A stretch of 64,000 bases of DNA from Mucilaginibacter pedocola (GTDB lineage: Bacteria; Bacteroidota; Bacteroidia; Sphingobacteriales; Sphingobacteriaceae), in NCBI RefSeq assembly GCF_002013915.1, contig NZ_MBTF01000001.1, forward strand, positions 310,001-374,000. Reading direction: 5' to 3'. Every line of letters begins with the position of its first letter. The first letter of the stretch is position 1. Under the pieces are notes generated by a model. The model saw only the letters and a program-made list of their open reading frames with translations, ran no database searches and was not told the DNA's origin. This document shows, piece after piece, positions 1 through 8,892 of this stretch. The translations under genes and the position numbers were made by a program.

Positions 1-1
1 C

Positions 2-568
2 TTCGCCGATGGCTGGGGACTTAATGCCGATGGTGATTTTAAGGAAATAGATTGGTTAAATACTCCCGGCCCTATTTATACAACATTTACTGATAACTGC
101 GGTACCGGGCAGGTAGAGGCTATGAATAACGTTGGAGCAGATGAAGGTTATCACGAGGTTATATTTAAGCAGCCGATGAACGACTATGAGTTAAAAGAAA
201 CTTTAGTCGCAGCATTTGTTGACCCTTTCGGCGCATATTATTTTGATGGCAGTCGACATTGGAACATTAATTTGATTATTGAATGGTGGGAGAAAAGTGA
301 TGAGCGATTAAAATATATCCTCGAACGTTATCTTGACGAATTAAACCTGCCGAAGATTCTCAATAGGCCATTGTATGGGCCCAGGAGCCCAATTCCGGAG
401 AATTATAAAAACTGGCTCGACTTCTACCAAAACGGTATGAAGGAGTATTTGGAATGGTATATCTTCAAGTTAAGTAAACAGGAATTGGTTTTAAAAAATC
501 TTGATTTTGACTGGACGCGAAAGAAAGAACTGGACGAAATCTTAGCTTCTCGGTCGACAGGCTTTTAG
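2..568 (+). CDS. Hypothetical protein, 5' end outside window
   Basis: The frame is open from base 2 with no stop and runs into the ATG at 122, so the gene almost certainly begins before the window; 188 residues are visible. The visible part is hydrophilic, rich in Trp, Tyr and acidic residues, without a signal peptide or membrane segment. A DNCGTGQ stretch (residues about 36-42) and a later WW pair (EWWEK) are the most distinctive features. I do not recognise the family well enough to name a function. It ends about 75 bp before the promoter of the metal-efflux operon and is probably a separate unit. The reading frame is secure; the product is unknown. Confidence 0.7.
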   Translation, partial: FADGWGLNADGDFKEIDWLNTPGPIYTTFTDNCGTGQVEAMNNVGADEGYHEVIFKQPMNDYELKETLVAAFVDPFGAYYFDGSRHWNINLIIEWWEKSDERLKYILERYLDELNLPKILNRPLYGPRSPIPENYKNWLDFYQNGMKEYLEWYIFKLSKQELVLKNLDFDWTRKKELDEILASRSTGF

Positions 569-643
569 CAATTTGTAATAGGGCATCGAGATTATCATCA
601 ATCACTCCCAACACAAAAGTTACAAACCTCCCAAACCCGCCTC

Positions 644-673
644 TTGCTATTCCCCGCACTTTCTCTATTTTTG
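644..673 (+). promoter_or_regulatory. Bacteroidota-type promoter of metal-efflux operon
   Basis: TTG at 644-646, a 19-nt spacer, then TATTTTTG at 666-673, an exact match to the -33/-7 consensus TTG-N17..23-TAnnTTTG. The predicted transcription start falls at about 678-682, on or next to the TTG start codon of the following gene. Confidence 0.7.
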
Positions 674-678
674 CAATA

Positions 679-1059
679 TTGAAGAAGATAGGTATATACT
701 TAATGCTGTTGTTGCTTACCAGCGATGTAGACGAACTGCATCAGCTGTTTAAGCTGCCTGTCCTTTTCGAGCACTTTTCGGAGCACAAGCAGCGCAGCAA
801 TGGCCGTGTTAGTTTTGTGGATTTCCTGGAGATGCACTACTGGGGCGACGATATGGACGATAATGATAACGACCGCGATATGGCGCTTCCGTTTAAAAAA
901 GCCGATGCACATATCGTTCAAAACATCATTCTGCCGCCTGTACAGTTCACTAATATCACCGAATTTGTTTTGCCTGTAGAGCAGGTGTTCTCTAAATACA
1001 CCCATCAATTCTGCCCGGATAGGGCATTGTCAGCCCCCTTTAGGCCACCCTGTGCCTGA
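679..1059 (+). CDS. Small predicted exported Asp-rich protein ahead of the RND pump
   Basis: 126 residues with a short hydrophobic N-terminus (LMLLLL, residues 8-13) and then a soluble part with the pattern ELHQLFKLPVLFEHFSEHK and an acidic patch (GDDMDDNDNDRDM, about residues 57-69) near His residues. From memory, similar short proteins often precede CusA/CzcA-type pumps in Bacteroidota. A periplasmic metal-binding or accessory role is inference from position and the acidic patch. The start is TTG, since the next in-frame ATG (703) would remove half of the hydrophobic segment. The -7 element ends five bases before this TTG, so the mRNA may be leaderless. It is the first gene of the operon with the pump and adaptor. 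Confidence 0.6.
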   Translation: MKKIGIYLMLLLLTSDVDELHQLFKLPVLFEHFSEHKQRSNGRVSFVDFLEMHYWGDDMDDNDNDRDMALPFKKADAHIVQNIILPPVQFTNITEFVLPVEQVFSKYTHQFCPDRALSAPFRPPCA

Positions 1060-1143
1060 ATTGCACCCCTAAATTTTCTTAATTAATTGCCCGCGCTGCC
1101 CTAATTGGCGGTGTGGCATTTTGCAATTCATTTAACAGCAATT

Positions 1144-4100
1144 ATGCTTAACAAGATCATTAGGTTCTCGGTAGAGAACAAACTGGTGGTTGGGTTATTT
1201 ATAGGCCTTTGGATCATATACGGCATATTCCAGGTCACCCGGCTACCTATTGATGCCGTACCCGATATTACCAACAACCAGGTACAAATTATAACAACAG
1301 CGCCCGCGCTGGGCGCACAGGATGTGGAGCGGCTAATCACTTTCCCCATTGAGCAGGCCATCAGTAACATCCCCGGCATAAAAGAGAGCCGCAGTATGTC
1401 GCGCTTCGGGCTATCGCTTATTAGCGTGGTGGTAGATGATGATGCCGATATTTATTGGGCACGCCAGCAGGTTACCGAAAGGCTTGCCCAGGTAGAGATA
1501 GACGAGAACGCCAACAAGCCCGAATTGGCACCCGTAACCACAGGGCTTGGCGAAATTTATCAATATGTATTGAGGCCTAAAAAGGGCTTCGAACAAAAAT
1601 ATTCGCTGGCCGATTTGCGTACTATACAGGATTGGCTGGTGCGCCGCCAATTGCTGGGCACCAAAGGTGTTGCCGATGTATCAACATTCGGCGGCGAATT
1701 AAAGCAGTACGAGGTAGCAGTGGATCCTGCTCAACTAAAGGCCATGAACCTAACCATTGCCGATGTATTTGATGCCCTGCACAACAACAACCAAAACACA
1801 GGCGGTGCTTACATCGAAAAAGGGCCAACGGTGCTTTATATCCGCAGCGAGGGCTTGGCGGGTAATATCGATGATATCAACAATATTGTCGTGAAGAACT
1901 CGCCGGGCGGCACACCTATATTGATACGCAACGTGGCTAACGTAAAAATTGGCGCGGCAACCCGGTACGGGGCACTCAACTACGCCCCAATAGGCGAGGT
2001 AACCGGCGCTATAGTAATGATGTTGAAGGGCGAAAACTCATCGGCGGTTATTAAAAACGTTAAAGAGCGCATTGCCGAAATACAAAAAACACTCCCCGAA
2101 GGATTAGTGATAGAGCCTTTCCTCGACCGTACAAAAATGGTGAACAATGCCATTGGTACGGTAGAAAGTAACCTGCTGGAAGGAGCGCTTATCGTTGTAT
2201 TTGTACTCGTTATCTTTTTGGGTAACCTGCGTGCGGGGCTTATTGTGGCTTCGGTAATTCCGTTGGCCATGTTGTTCGCCATTATTATGATGAACACTTT
2301 TGGCGTGAGCGGTAACCTGATGAGCCTTGGTGCGCTGGATTTTGGTTTGATAGTAGATGGTGCCGTAATTATTGTGGAAGCCATTTTGCATCACCTGCAT
2401 TTCTCGCGCAAGTACGAAGACGTAAATGAGCTTTCGCAAGATGATTTGAATAAAGAAGTTACCGGCTCTGCATCGCGAATGATGAACGCCGCGGTTTTCG
2501 GGCAGATCATTATCCTGATTGTTTACCTGCCTATTTTGTCGCTCTCGGGTATCGAGGGTAAAATGTTCAAGCCCATGGCCCAAACGGTGGCTTTTGCCAT
2601 TTTGGGTGCGTTCATTTTGTCGCTTACTTATGTGCCGATGGTGAGCTCCATGTTCATCAGCAAAAAGATATCGCACAAGCCAAATCTTTCGGATAGGGTG
2701 ATGGACCGCATAGAGCGTGTATACCAGCGCTGGCTGGCCAAAGCTTTGCAGGCGCGCAAAACCATGGTGGCCGTAGCTTTCGGTCTGTTTGCTGTAGCGG
2801 TAGCTATTTTCGGCAGGATGGGCGGAGAGTTTATCCCGCAGTTGGAAGAGGGCGATTTTGCGGTAGAAACACGCCTGCTGGTGGGTACTAACCTGAGTAC
2901 CACTATCGGCACTATTCAGCAGATATCAGCCTTGCTTAAAAATAAATTCCCCGAAGTTGAAAAGATCGTATCGCGTATTGGCAGCGCCGAAATACCTACC
3001 GACCCCATGCCCATAGAAGGTGGGGATATGATTATCGTACTTAAAGATAAGGCCGAATGGACGAGTGCCAAAAGCTTCCCCGAGATGGCCTCAAAGATGT
3101 CGGCCACCGTGCAGGAGGCTGTGCCGGGTGTAACGATGGGCTTCCAGTTCCCGGTGCAGATGCGTTTTAACGAGTTGATGACAGGTGCCAAGCAGGATGT
3201 GGTTTGCAAAGTGTTCGGCGAAGACCTGAACCAGTTGGCCCGCTATGCCGAGCAGATAGGCAACATCAGCAAAACGGTTGATGGCACCGCCGACCTGTAT
3301 GTAGAAAAGGTAACCGGCATGCCCCAGGTAGTAATCAAATACAACCGCGCGGAAATTGCCAAATACGGGTTAAACATAGCCGACATTAACCGCACCGTAA
3401 AAACAGCATTCGCCGGTGCCGCCGCTGGCAAGGTTTACGAGGGCGAAAAACGTTTCGACCTGGTGGTGCGTGCCGGCAACGAAGGCCGCCGCAATTTGGC
3501 CGATGTACAAAACCTGCTGATAGCCGCACCTAACGGACAAGCCATCCCGCTTTACCAGGTAGCCAGTGTTGACGAGGTGGAAGGCCCTAACCAAATACAG
3601 CGCGAGAACGCCCGCAGGCGGATCACCGTTGGCTTTAACATCAGGGGTAGGGATGTACAATCGATAGTGGAAGAATTGCAGCAGAAGATAGAAGCTAAAA
3701 TGAAGCTGGCTCCGGGCTATACCATTACCTATGGAGGCGCATTTGAGAACTTGCAACAGGCCAAAAAACGCCTGAGCATTGCGGTGCCGGTGGCGCTGCT
3801 GCTCATTTTTGTGATGCTGTATTTTGCGTTCTCGTCGGTAAAAGAGGGGGCTTTGATATTTACGGCCATTCCGCTTTCGGCTATTGGCGGTGTATTCGCG
3901 CTGGCTATGCGGGGTATGCCTTTTAGTATATCGGCAGGGGTGGGCTTTATCGCCCTGTTCGGCGTGGCGGTGTTGAATGGCATTGTACTCATCTCCGAGT
4001 TTAACCGCATAAAGCAGGAAGGCAAAATAACTGATGCGCTGCAACTGGTGATGCAGGGCACACGTAACCGCCTGCGCCCTGTACTCATGACGGCTGCAGT

Positions 4101-5499
4101 AGCTTCGCTTGGCTTCCTGCCTATGGCGCTTAGCAATGGTGCCGGTGCCGAGGTACAGCGACCGCTGGCTACGGTGGTTATAGGCGGATTGATCACCGCT
4201 ACATTCCTTACGTTGTTCGTATTACCGGCGCTTTACCTTTTGTTCGATAAAAAGATGAAATTGAAACCCAATGCTACTGTTTTAGTTGCAGGTATGCTGT
4301 TGACCGGCGGGGTGAACGCCAACGCGCAATCGGTGCCGGTTAGTGCAGAGAATGCTATCAACATTGCCTTGAAGAACAACCTGCAAATGAAGGGCGCGCG
4401 GTTAGGCGAGCAGGCAGATAATATCCGCCAAAAAACTTACTTCGATATACCCAAAACCGAACTAAGTGCCGATTACGGGCAGATAAACACCGGGATAAAT
4501 GATACCCGCTTTGGCGTAACTCAATCATTCAATTTCCCAACGGTTTACAGTAATCAAAAGAAGGCTTTGCAGGCAAGTTACCTGGCATCGCGCGCGCAAA
4601 CGCAACTGGTGCAGCAGGATATCAGGGCGGAAGTAAGGCGGCTCTATTACGAGCTGGTTTGGCTGAACGAAAAACGGAAGCTACTGCAATATGCCGATAG
4701 TATTTACCGTCTTTTCGAGAACAAAACCAACCTGCGCTTTAAAGTAGGCGAGGCCAATGTACTGGAGAAAACCACGGCCCAAAACCGGCACCTGCAAATA
4801 AATAACCAACTGAACATGGTGCAAGCAGACGAGGAAATGGCCTTAACGCAGTTCAACGCCTTGTTGCAGGATTCGGTGCAGTACAGGCCTTTGCTGGATA
4901 GCGTAAAGATAAACGCGGGGTACGTAACCGTGGCGGATAGCACTACAGGGCTACCGCAAGTGCAGCTTTTTGCGCAGCAATCAGAAGCGGCGCGTTTCCG
5001 CTGGAAAACGGAGAAAGCCCGCCTGCTGCCCGATTTTTTTGTGGGCTACAATAACCAGAGCCTGGCAGGCCCGCAGATAATTAACGGGCAAGAAACCTAT
5101 ATAGGCACCAACCGCAGGTTCAATTACGTTGCGGCTGGCATCAGTATACCTTTGTTTGCCGGGGCGCAATCTGCAAAAGCATCTGCCGCCCGTGCCGATT
5201 GGCAGGCCGCGGAAGCGCGTACCAACCTTGCGGCAGTGCAAATGCGTACACGCATCAGCAATTCGCAGAAACATGTACTCAAATATGCGTCGGGATTAAA
5301 CTACTATGAAAAACAAGGACTGAAAAATGCCGATGTTATCATTGGTACGGCCAACAAGCAGTTTACCGGCGGCGATATAGATTACCTGCAATGGGTGATA
5401 CTGGTAGACCAGGCCGTGAACATCCGCAACGAGTATTTGGATATGGTGCACCAATACAACCAATCCATCATCGAACTACAAAAATTGAATAACCAATAG
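1144..5499 (+). CDS. czcA: CzcA-type heavy-metal RND pump fused to TolC-like outer-membrane factor
   Basis: Proton-driven export of metal cations from periplasm or cytoplasm to the outside. Residues 1 to about 1035 are a full HME-RND pump starting with LNKIIRFSVENKLVV. TM4 carries GALDFGLIVDGAVIIVE with D399, D405 and E412, the CzcA (divalent Co/Zn/Cd/Ni) pattern rather than the Cu/Ag CusA pattern. After the last membrane helices an internal signal-like segment (LVAGMLLTGGVNANAQS, about 1044-1060) leads into about 390 residues with TolC-like coiled helices (ENAINIALKNNLQMKG onward). Such pump-channel fusions are known in Bacteroidota. ATG 1144 is chosen over an upstream TTG at 1105 because the family begins here. 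The adaptor gene follows after 13 bp. Confidence 0.9.
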   Translation: MLNKIIRFSVENKLVVGLFIGLWIIYGIFQVTRLPIDAVPDITNNQVQIITTAPALGAQDVERLITFPIEQAISNIPGIKESRSMSRFGLSLISVVVDDDADIYWARQQVTERLAQVEIDENANKPELAPVTTGLGEIYQYVLRPKKGFEQKYSLADLRTIQDWLVRRQLLGTKGVADVSTFGGELKQYEVAVDPAQLKAMNLTIADVFDALHNNNQNTGGAYIEKGPTVLYIRSEGLAGNIDDINNIVVKNSPGGTPILIRNVANVKIGAATRYGALNYAPIGEVTGAIVMMLKGENSSAVIKNVKERIAEIQKTLPEGLVIEPFLDRTKMVNNAIGTVESNLLEGALIVVFVLVIFLGNLRAGLIVASVIPLAMLFAIIMMNTFGVSGNLMSLGALDFGLIVDGAVIIVEAILHHLHFSRKYEDVNELSQDDLNKEVTGSASRMMNAAVFGQIIILIVYLPILSLSGIEGKMFKPMAQTVAFAILGAFILSLTYVPMVSSMFISKKISHKPNLSDRVMDRIERVYQRWLAKALQARKTMVAVAFGLFAVAVAIFGRMGGEFIPQLEEGDFAVETRLLVGTNLSTTIGTIQQISALLKNKFPEVEKIVSRIGSAEIPTDPMPIEGGDMIIVLKDKAEWTSAKSFPEMASKMSATVQEAVPGVTMGFQFPVQMRFNELMTGAKQDVVCKVFGEDLNQLARYAEQIGNISKTVDGTADLYVEKVTGMPQVVIKYNRAEIAKYGLNIADINRTVKTAFAGAAAGKVYEGEKRFDLVVRAGNEGRRNLADVQNLLIAAPNGQAIPLYQVASVDEVEGPNQIQRENARRRITVGFNIRGRDVQSIVEELQQKIEAKMKLAPGYTITYGGAFENLQQAKKRLSIAVPVALLLIFVMLYFAFSSVKEGALIFTAIPLSAIGGVFALAMRGMPFSISAGVGFIALFGVAVLNGIVLISEFNRIKQEGKITDALQLVMQGTRNRLRPVLMTAAVASLGFLPMALSNGAGAEVQRPLATVVIGGLITATFLTLFVLPALYLLFDKKMKLKPNATVLVAGMLLTGGVNANAQSVPVSAENAINIALKNNLQMKGARLGEQADNIRQKTYFDIPKTELSADYGQINTGINDTRFGVTQSFNFPTVYSNQKKALQASYLASRAQTQLVQQDIRAEVRRLYYELVWLNEKRKLLQYADSIYRLFENKTNLRFKVGEANVLEKTTAQNRHLQINNQLNMVQADEEMALTQFNALLQDSVQYRPLLDSVKINAGYVTVADSTTGLPQVQLFAQQSEAARFRWKTEKARLLPDFFVGYNNQSLAGPQIINGQETYIGTNRRFNYVAAGISIPLFAGAQSAKASAARADWQAAEARTNLAAVQMRTRISNSQKHVLKYASGLNYYEKQGLKNADVIIGTANKQFTGGDIDYLQWVILVDQAVNIRNEYLDMVHQYNQSIIELQKLNNQ

Positions 5500-5512
5500 A
5501 CCATCATATCTC

Positions 5513-6655
5513 ATGAAAATATACAATATAGTTTTTTGTGCCGCGCTAATGCTGGCCGCCTGCGGCGATAAGAAGGCCAAAGAAGAGGATACAGCAGACA
5601 AAGCAATCGTTGCCGACACCACGCTTGTAAGCCTTACACCCGCACAGATGAAAAATGCCGGGATAAGCGTAGGGGCTCCCGTTTTAGGCAAAATATCGGG
5701 CACGCTTAAATTGCAGGGTGCTATTGATGTACCGCCGCAAAGCACCGTAAGCGTAAGCTTCCCGCTGGGCGGATACCTGAAACGTACCGACCTGCTGCCC
5801 GGTGTGCATGTGCGCAAGGGACAGGTACTGGGCGTGCTGGAAGATATGCAGTTCATCCAGTTGCAGCAAGATTACCTATCGGCAAAAGAGAAGTTTATTT
5901 ATGCCGAAGCAGAGTTTAAACGCCAGCAGGAGTTGAATGCCAGCAAAGCCAGTAGCGATAAAGTTTACCAGCAGGCCCGTGCCGAAATGCAAACCCAGCG
6001 CGTGCTGATGCTGTCGCTGGCGCAAAAGTTGGAGTTGATAGGCATTAACCCGGCACGCCTTAGCGCAGGTAATATCTCTAAAAGCGTGAACATCATTTCG
6101 CCGATAGATGGCTTTGTATCAAAGGTGAATATCAATATTGGTAAGTACACTTCGCCTACGGATGTATTGTTCGAACTGGTGAACCCTAAGGATATACACC
6201 TGGCGCTTGATGTTTTTGAGAAGGATGTGGATAAGCTATCTATAGGCCAAAAGGTGATCACTTACACCAATAACCATCCTGAAGAAAAACACGAGGCGGA
6301 GATCATCCTCATCAGCAAAAACCTGAACGAAGACCGAATGGCCAGCGTGCACTGCCATTTTGAAGATTTTGATGCTAAACTGCTGCCCGGCATGTTCATG
6401 AATGCCGAAGTAGAGGTGAATAACGCCACTGCGCTTACCGTGCCCGAAGATGCCGTTGTGCGCTGGCAAAACAAGTATTACCTGTACGTGCAAACCGGCG
6501 GCAATAGCTTTAAAATGACGGAGGTAACACCCGGCAATAAACACGATGGTACCCTGCAAATAAGCGGCGCCGGTGTTAACGATAAGACCCCGGTTGTTAC
6601 TAAAAACGCTTATGCTTTATTGATGAAAATGAAGAATAGCGGGGATGAGGAATAG
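5513..6655 (+). CDS. czcB: RND periplasmic adaptor lipoprotein (CzcB-like)
   Basis: 380 residues. A lipoprotein signal ends LMLAAC with Cys17, so it is anchored to a membrane facing the periplasm. The order is barrel-sandwich half (about 90-115), alpha hairpin (about 120-175, rich in Gln/Ala/Lys), second lipoyl half (INIISPIDGFVSKVNINIGKY, about 190-212) and beta-barrel/membrane-proximal domains. This is the membrane-fusion-protein layout that bridges the inner-membrane pump and the outer-membrane channel. Because the pump is fused to its channel, these two genes can supply all three parts of the complex. It lacks the His-rich metal-binding N-terminus of some CzcB proteins. A strong terminator follows. 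Confidence 0.88.
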   Translation: MKIYNIVFCAALMLAACGDKKAKEEDTADKAIVADTTLVSLTPAQMKNAGISVGAPVLGKISGTLKLQGAIDVPPQSTVSVSFPLGGYLKRTDLLPGVHVRKGQVLGVLEDMQFIQLQQDYLSAKEKFIYAEAEFKRQQELNASKASSDKVYQQARAEMQTQRVLMLSLAQKLELIGINPARLSAGNISKSVNIISPIDGFVSKVNINIGKYTSPTDVLFELVNPKDIHLALDVFEKDVDKLSIGQKVITYTNNHPEEKHEAEIILISKNLNEDRMASVHCHFEDFDAKLLPGMFMNAEVEVNNATALTVPEDAVVRWQNKYYLYVQTGGNSFKMTEVTPGNKHDGTLQISGAGVNDKTPVVTKNAYALLMKMKNSGDEE

Positions 6656-6680
6656 TCTTTAGAGATAATATAGAGTTTTT

Positions 6681-6716
6681 AAAAGCGCCCTTCATGAGAG
6701 TGGGAGGCGCTTTTTT
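6681..6716. terminator. Intrinsic terminator between convergent genes
   Basis: AAAAGCGCC (6681-6689) pairs with GGCGCTTTT (6706-6714) across a 16-nt loop. There is a T run on the plus side and an A run before the stem, so it can end transcription in both directions, for the czc operon and for the minus-strand gene at 6726. Confidence 0.85.
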
Positions 6717-6725
6717 GTTAACGCA

Positions 6726-7385
6726 CTAATTAACCCCGTTGTAGTTTTCTATCAGTTTATCAAAATCGGTATCGTCAGTTTGCAAATGCCCCGGCACTCC
6801 CATCTTTTTCATGTAATTCCATTTAGCTTTTTTATTTATAACTAATGGCTTTACAAGAGCGCTTAGCGGATAAATTTGTCTACCTATGAGCTTGTAGAAA
6901 CGGTCCTCATAAACGTCAAATTCCAGGCACGGGAACTTGCCTCGCAAATTGTATTCATAATCCCAAAAGTATAGCAGTCTATTATCTGTAAGTTCTATAA
7001 TAAACAGGTTGCCCTCGTCGTCATATTCCTTTGCGAGGGCAATTCGTTTAGCACTTACAAATGAAGTTGCTACTATCCCGCTTTCAATAAAATGATCTAA
7101 TTCGTTTGTTATACCACGGGTTTTTCTACGTGCTTTAAAGATCTCGAACGGAACGAATACTATAAAACCAATGGCAAGAACAGCTATCGTGCCGAAAGGA
7201 AGTACCCAAAAACTTTTGGATGTTAAAGTAGCAAAGTAGGTAAAGGCGGCGCCGATACCAGCAGCTATCAAAAAGTGGTAATATTTGATCTGGTTAAGGC
7301 TTTGTTTCCCGATCGTGCTTTTAAGGCTTTTTAGAAGCCTTATTTCCTCGGGATGAAACTTTCTCGATCTAAATTCAATATCCAT
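6726..7385 (-). CDS. Hypothetical two-TM membrane protein
   Basis: 219 residues if it starts at the ATG at 7385 (MDIEFRSRKF). A longer start at 7490 would add a Cys/Arg-rich tail that looks non-coding. Two adjacent hydrophobic segments (about residues 36-57 and 58-80: YYHFLIAAGIGAAFTYFA, VLPFGTIAVLAIGFIVFVPF) are followed by a basic loop KARRKTR and a soluble C-terminal domain of about 135 residues rich in Tyr, Phe and Asp. The family is not recognised. The layout suggests an inner-membrane protein with a cytoplasmic domain. It lies downstream of the DeoR regulator on the same strand. Confidence 0.65.
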   Translation of the reverse strand: MDIEFRSRKFHPEEIRLLKSLKSTIGKQSLNQIKYYHFLIAAGIGAAFTYFATLTSKSFWVLPFGTIAVLAIGFIVFVPFEIFKARRKTRGITNELDHFIESGIVATSFVSAKRIALAKEYDDEGNLFIIELTDNRLLYFWDYEYNLRGKFPCLEFDVYEDRFYKLIGRQIYPLSALVKPLVINKKAKWNYMKKMGVPGHLQTDDTDFDKLIENYNGVN

Positions 7386-7494
7386 TATACCAATGCGTTT
7401 ATCAAGAAGCGGCGGTTTCTTACTTACATGCTGGCCACAAAAAGACCAGCTTATCCGTACCCTAAATATAGCAATTGTTAGCGAAGCCATTTAT

Positions 7495-8244
7495 TTAGAC
7501 CACCGCAATCCCTAACTTCCTATACGCCACTAACCGCTCATCCACCGGCTCAACATCGGTTACAATTACATCAATATCAGTCATCGGGCTTATGTAGTAG
7601 CTCTCGGCAGTGTTTAATTTATCAATGGTGGATAGTGCGATGTTTTGGCCTGCCATTTCCATCATGGTGCGTTTTACCTGAGCCTCCTCGTGCTCTACGG
7701 TAGTTAAGCCCATGGTAGGGTGTATGCTGCAAACGCTGAATAGGCACAAGTCCGCGCGGAAGTTTTTGAAGGTTTGGATGGTTTCGTAACCTGTGGTGGT
7801 GAAGGCCAGTTTTGATAAGCGGCCACCTGCAAATATCACTTCGGCATTGGGGTGGTCTTCCAAAACGCTTACTACCGGGAAGCTGTGGGTAACTACGGTT
7901 ATCTTCATTTCGGGCGGGATGATCTCCGCAAGAGCTTGAATAGATGTACCGCCATCCAAAAATATCACCTGCCCATCCTGTATAAATTGCAAAGCTTTTG
8001 CAGCCACAATGCGCTTTTGTGCCATATCGTGCTTTTCCCTTGCACGGTAGTGATGAGGAATGGGGGAGTGCGCTACCGCCCCGCCACGCACGGCCTTTAG
8101 TTGCCCTTTATCAGCTAATATCTTGATATCCCGCCTGATGGTATCTTCGGATACATTTAGTGCAGTGCTTAATTCGGTAAGCGACACGCTGCGTTGGCGG
8201 GTAACATGCTCTAATATTTGTTCGAGGCGTTCGTCTTTTATCAT
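7495..8244 (-). CDS. DeoR-family transcriptional regulator
   Basis: 249 residues from ATG 8244; an upstream in-frame start at 8268 would lie inside the operator. The N-terminal DeoR winged helix-turn-helix (SLTELSTALNVSEDTIRRDIKIL, about 18-40, then GQLKAVRGGA) is followed by a DeoRC sugar-phosphate sensor domain with its hallmark FLDGGTS (about 92-98) and the C-terminal DKLN region. The family normally senses a phosphorylated sugar or related metabolite and represses. It is divergent from a 5'-deoxynucleotidase gene, with two copies of an inverted repeat between them, so autoregulation and control of the nucleotidase are likely. The effector is unknown. Confidence 0.85.
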   Translation of the reverse strand: MIKDERLEQILEHVTRQRSVSLTELSTALNVSEDTIRRDIKILADKGQLKAVRGGAVAHSPIPHHYRAREKHDMAQKRIVAAKALQFIQDGQVIFLDGGTSIQALAEIIPPEMKITVVTHSFPVVSVLEDHPNAEVIFAGGRLSKLAFTTTGYETIQTFKNFRADLCLFSVCSIHPTMGLTTVEHEEAQVKRTMMEMAGQNIALSTIDKLNTAESYYISPMTDIDVIVTDVEPVDERLVAYRKLGIAVV

Positions 8245-8252
8245 GCTTCTTT

Positions 8253-8300
8253 TTGCAATGTGTTGCAAATATAAAAAATAAAGTTTGCAATATATTGCAA
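8253..8300. promoter_or_regulatory. Two operator palindromes in the deoR/nucleotidase divergent promoter
   Basis: TTGCAATATATTGCAA (8285-8300) is a perfect 16-bp palindrome. TTGCAATGTGTTGCAA (8253-8268) has the same half-sites. They start 32 bp apart, about three helical turns, and degenerate half-sites continue to about 8330. On the minus strand TATATTTG (8266-8273) is an exact -7 element. On the plus strand TTG 8285-8287, 21 nt and TTCCTTTG (8309-8316) form a near-consensus promoter. The operators overlap both promoters. Confidence 0.75.
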
Positions 8301-8335
8301 TAAATCATTTCCTTTGCATCAAATTATTGCAGATT

Positions 8336-8881
8336 ATGAAAAGAAAAACTATAGCTATTGACATGGACGGCGTAATGGCCGACACCGAACCCCATTTTTT
8401 CGATTATTACGAACAGGAAACCGGCATCCGATTGACCCGGCAGGATATTGCAGGCAAAAGTGAGCACGATGCATTTAACGGCATTGGCCACCAAATGGTG
8501 AACAAGCCCGGCTTTTTCCGCACGCTGCCGCTGATGGATGGGGCAGTAGAGGCCGTGAAGTCGCTGATGGAAGACTTTGATGTTTACATCGTATCGGCAG
8601 CCATGGAGTTCCCGCTATCGTTGCCGGAGAAATACGATTGGCTGAAAGAGCATTTCCCTTTTATCAACTGGCGCAACATTGTTTTTTGCGGCGATAAAAG
8701 CATCATCAAAACTGATTTCTTGATAGATGACCACTGCAAAAACCTCGACTTCTGCCACGGTAAACCCATCATGTTCGATGCCTTCCACAATACCGAATTA
8801 CACCACCACCAAAGGGTAAATAATTGGAAAGAAGTGCTGGAGTTGATGGAACCGTACAGGAGCGAAAAAGCTGAAGCTTAA
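8336..8881 (+). CDS. HAD-family 5'(3')-deoxyribonucleotidase (NT5C-like)
   Basis: 181 residues from ATG 8336. HAD motif I is IDMDGVMAD with D9 as the nucleophile and D11 as the acid/base. Motif II lies at YIVSAAME, and the final motif LIDDHCKNLDF fits the NT5C family of soluble deoxyribonucleotidases, which remove the phosphate from dNMPs. The length matches the bacterial members. Control by the adjacent DeoR protein is suggested by the shared operator region, so a role in nucleotide or deoxyribose catabolism is plausible. The family call is good; the exact substrate is inferred. Confidence 0.82.
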   Translation: MKRKTIAIDMDGVMADTEPHFFDYYEQETGIRLTRQDIAGKSEHDAFNGIGHQMVNKPGFFRTLPLMDGAVEAVKSLMEDFDVYIVSAAMEFPLSLPEKYDWLKEHFPFINWRNIVFCGDKSIIKTDFLIDDHCKNLDFCHGKPIMFDAFHNTELHHHQRVNNWKEVLELMEPYRSEKAEA

Positions 8882-8892
8882 CTGAGTGGGCG

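Noticed and set aside
1105..1143. Upstream TTG start for the CzcA fusion
   Set aside because: It adds 13 residues not seen in the family; ATG 1144 gives the standard LNKIIRFSVENK start.
3370..4196. Two long minus-strand frames inside the CzcA gene
   Set aside because: Composition is that of antisense of a GC-biased gene (His/Arg/Gln- or Thr/Pro-rich), with no start signals; the pump gene is certain.
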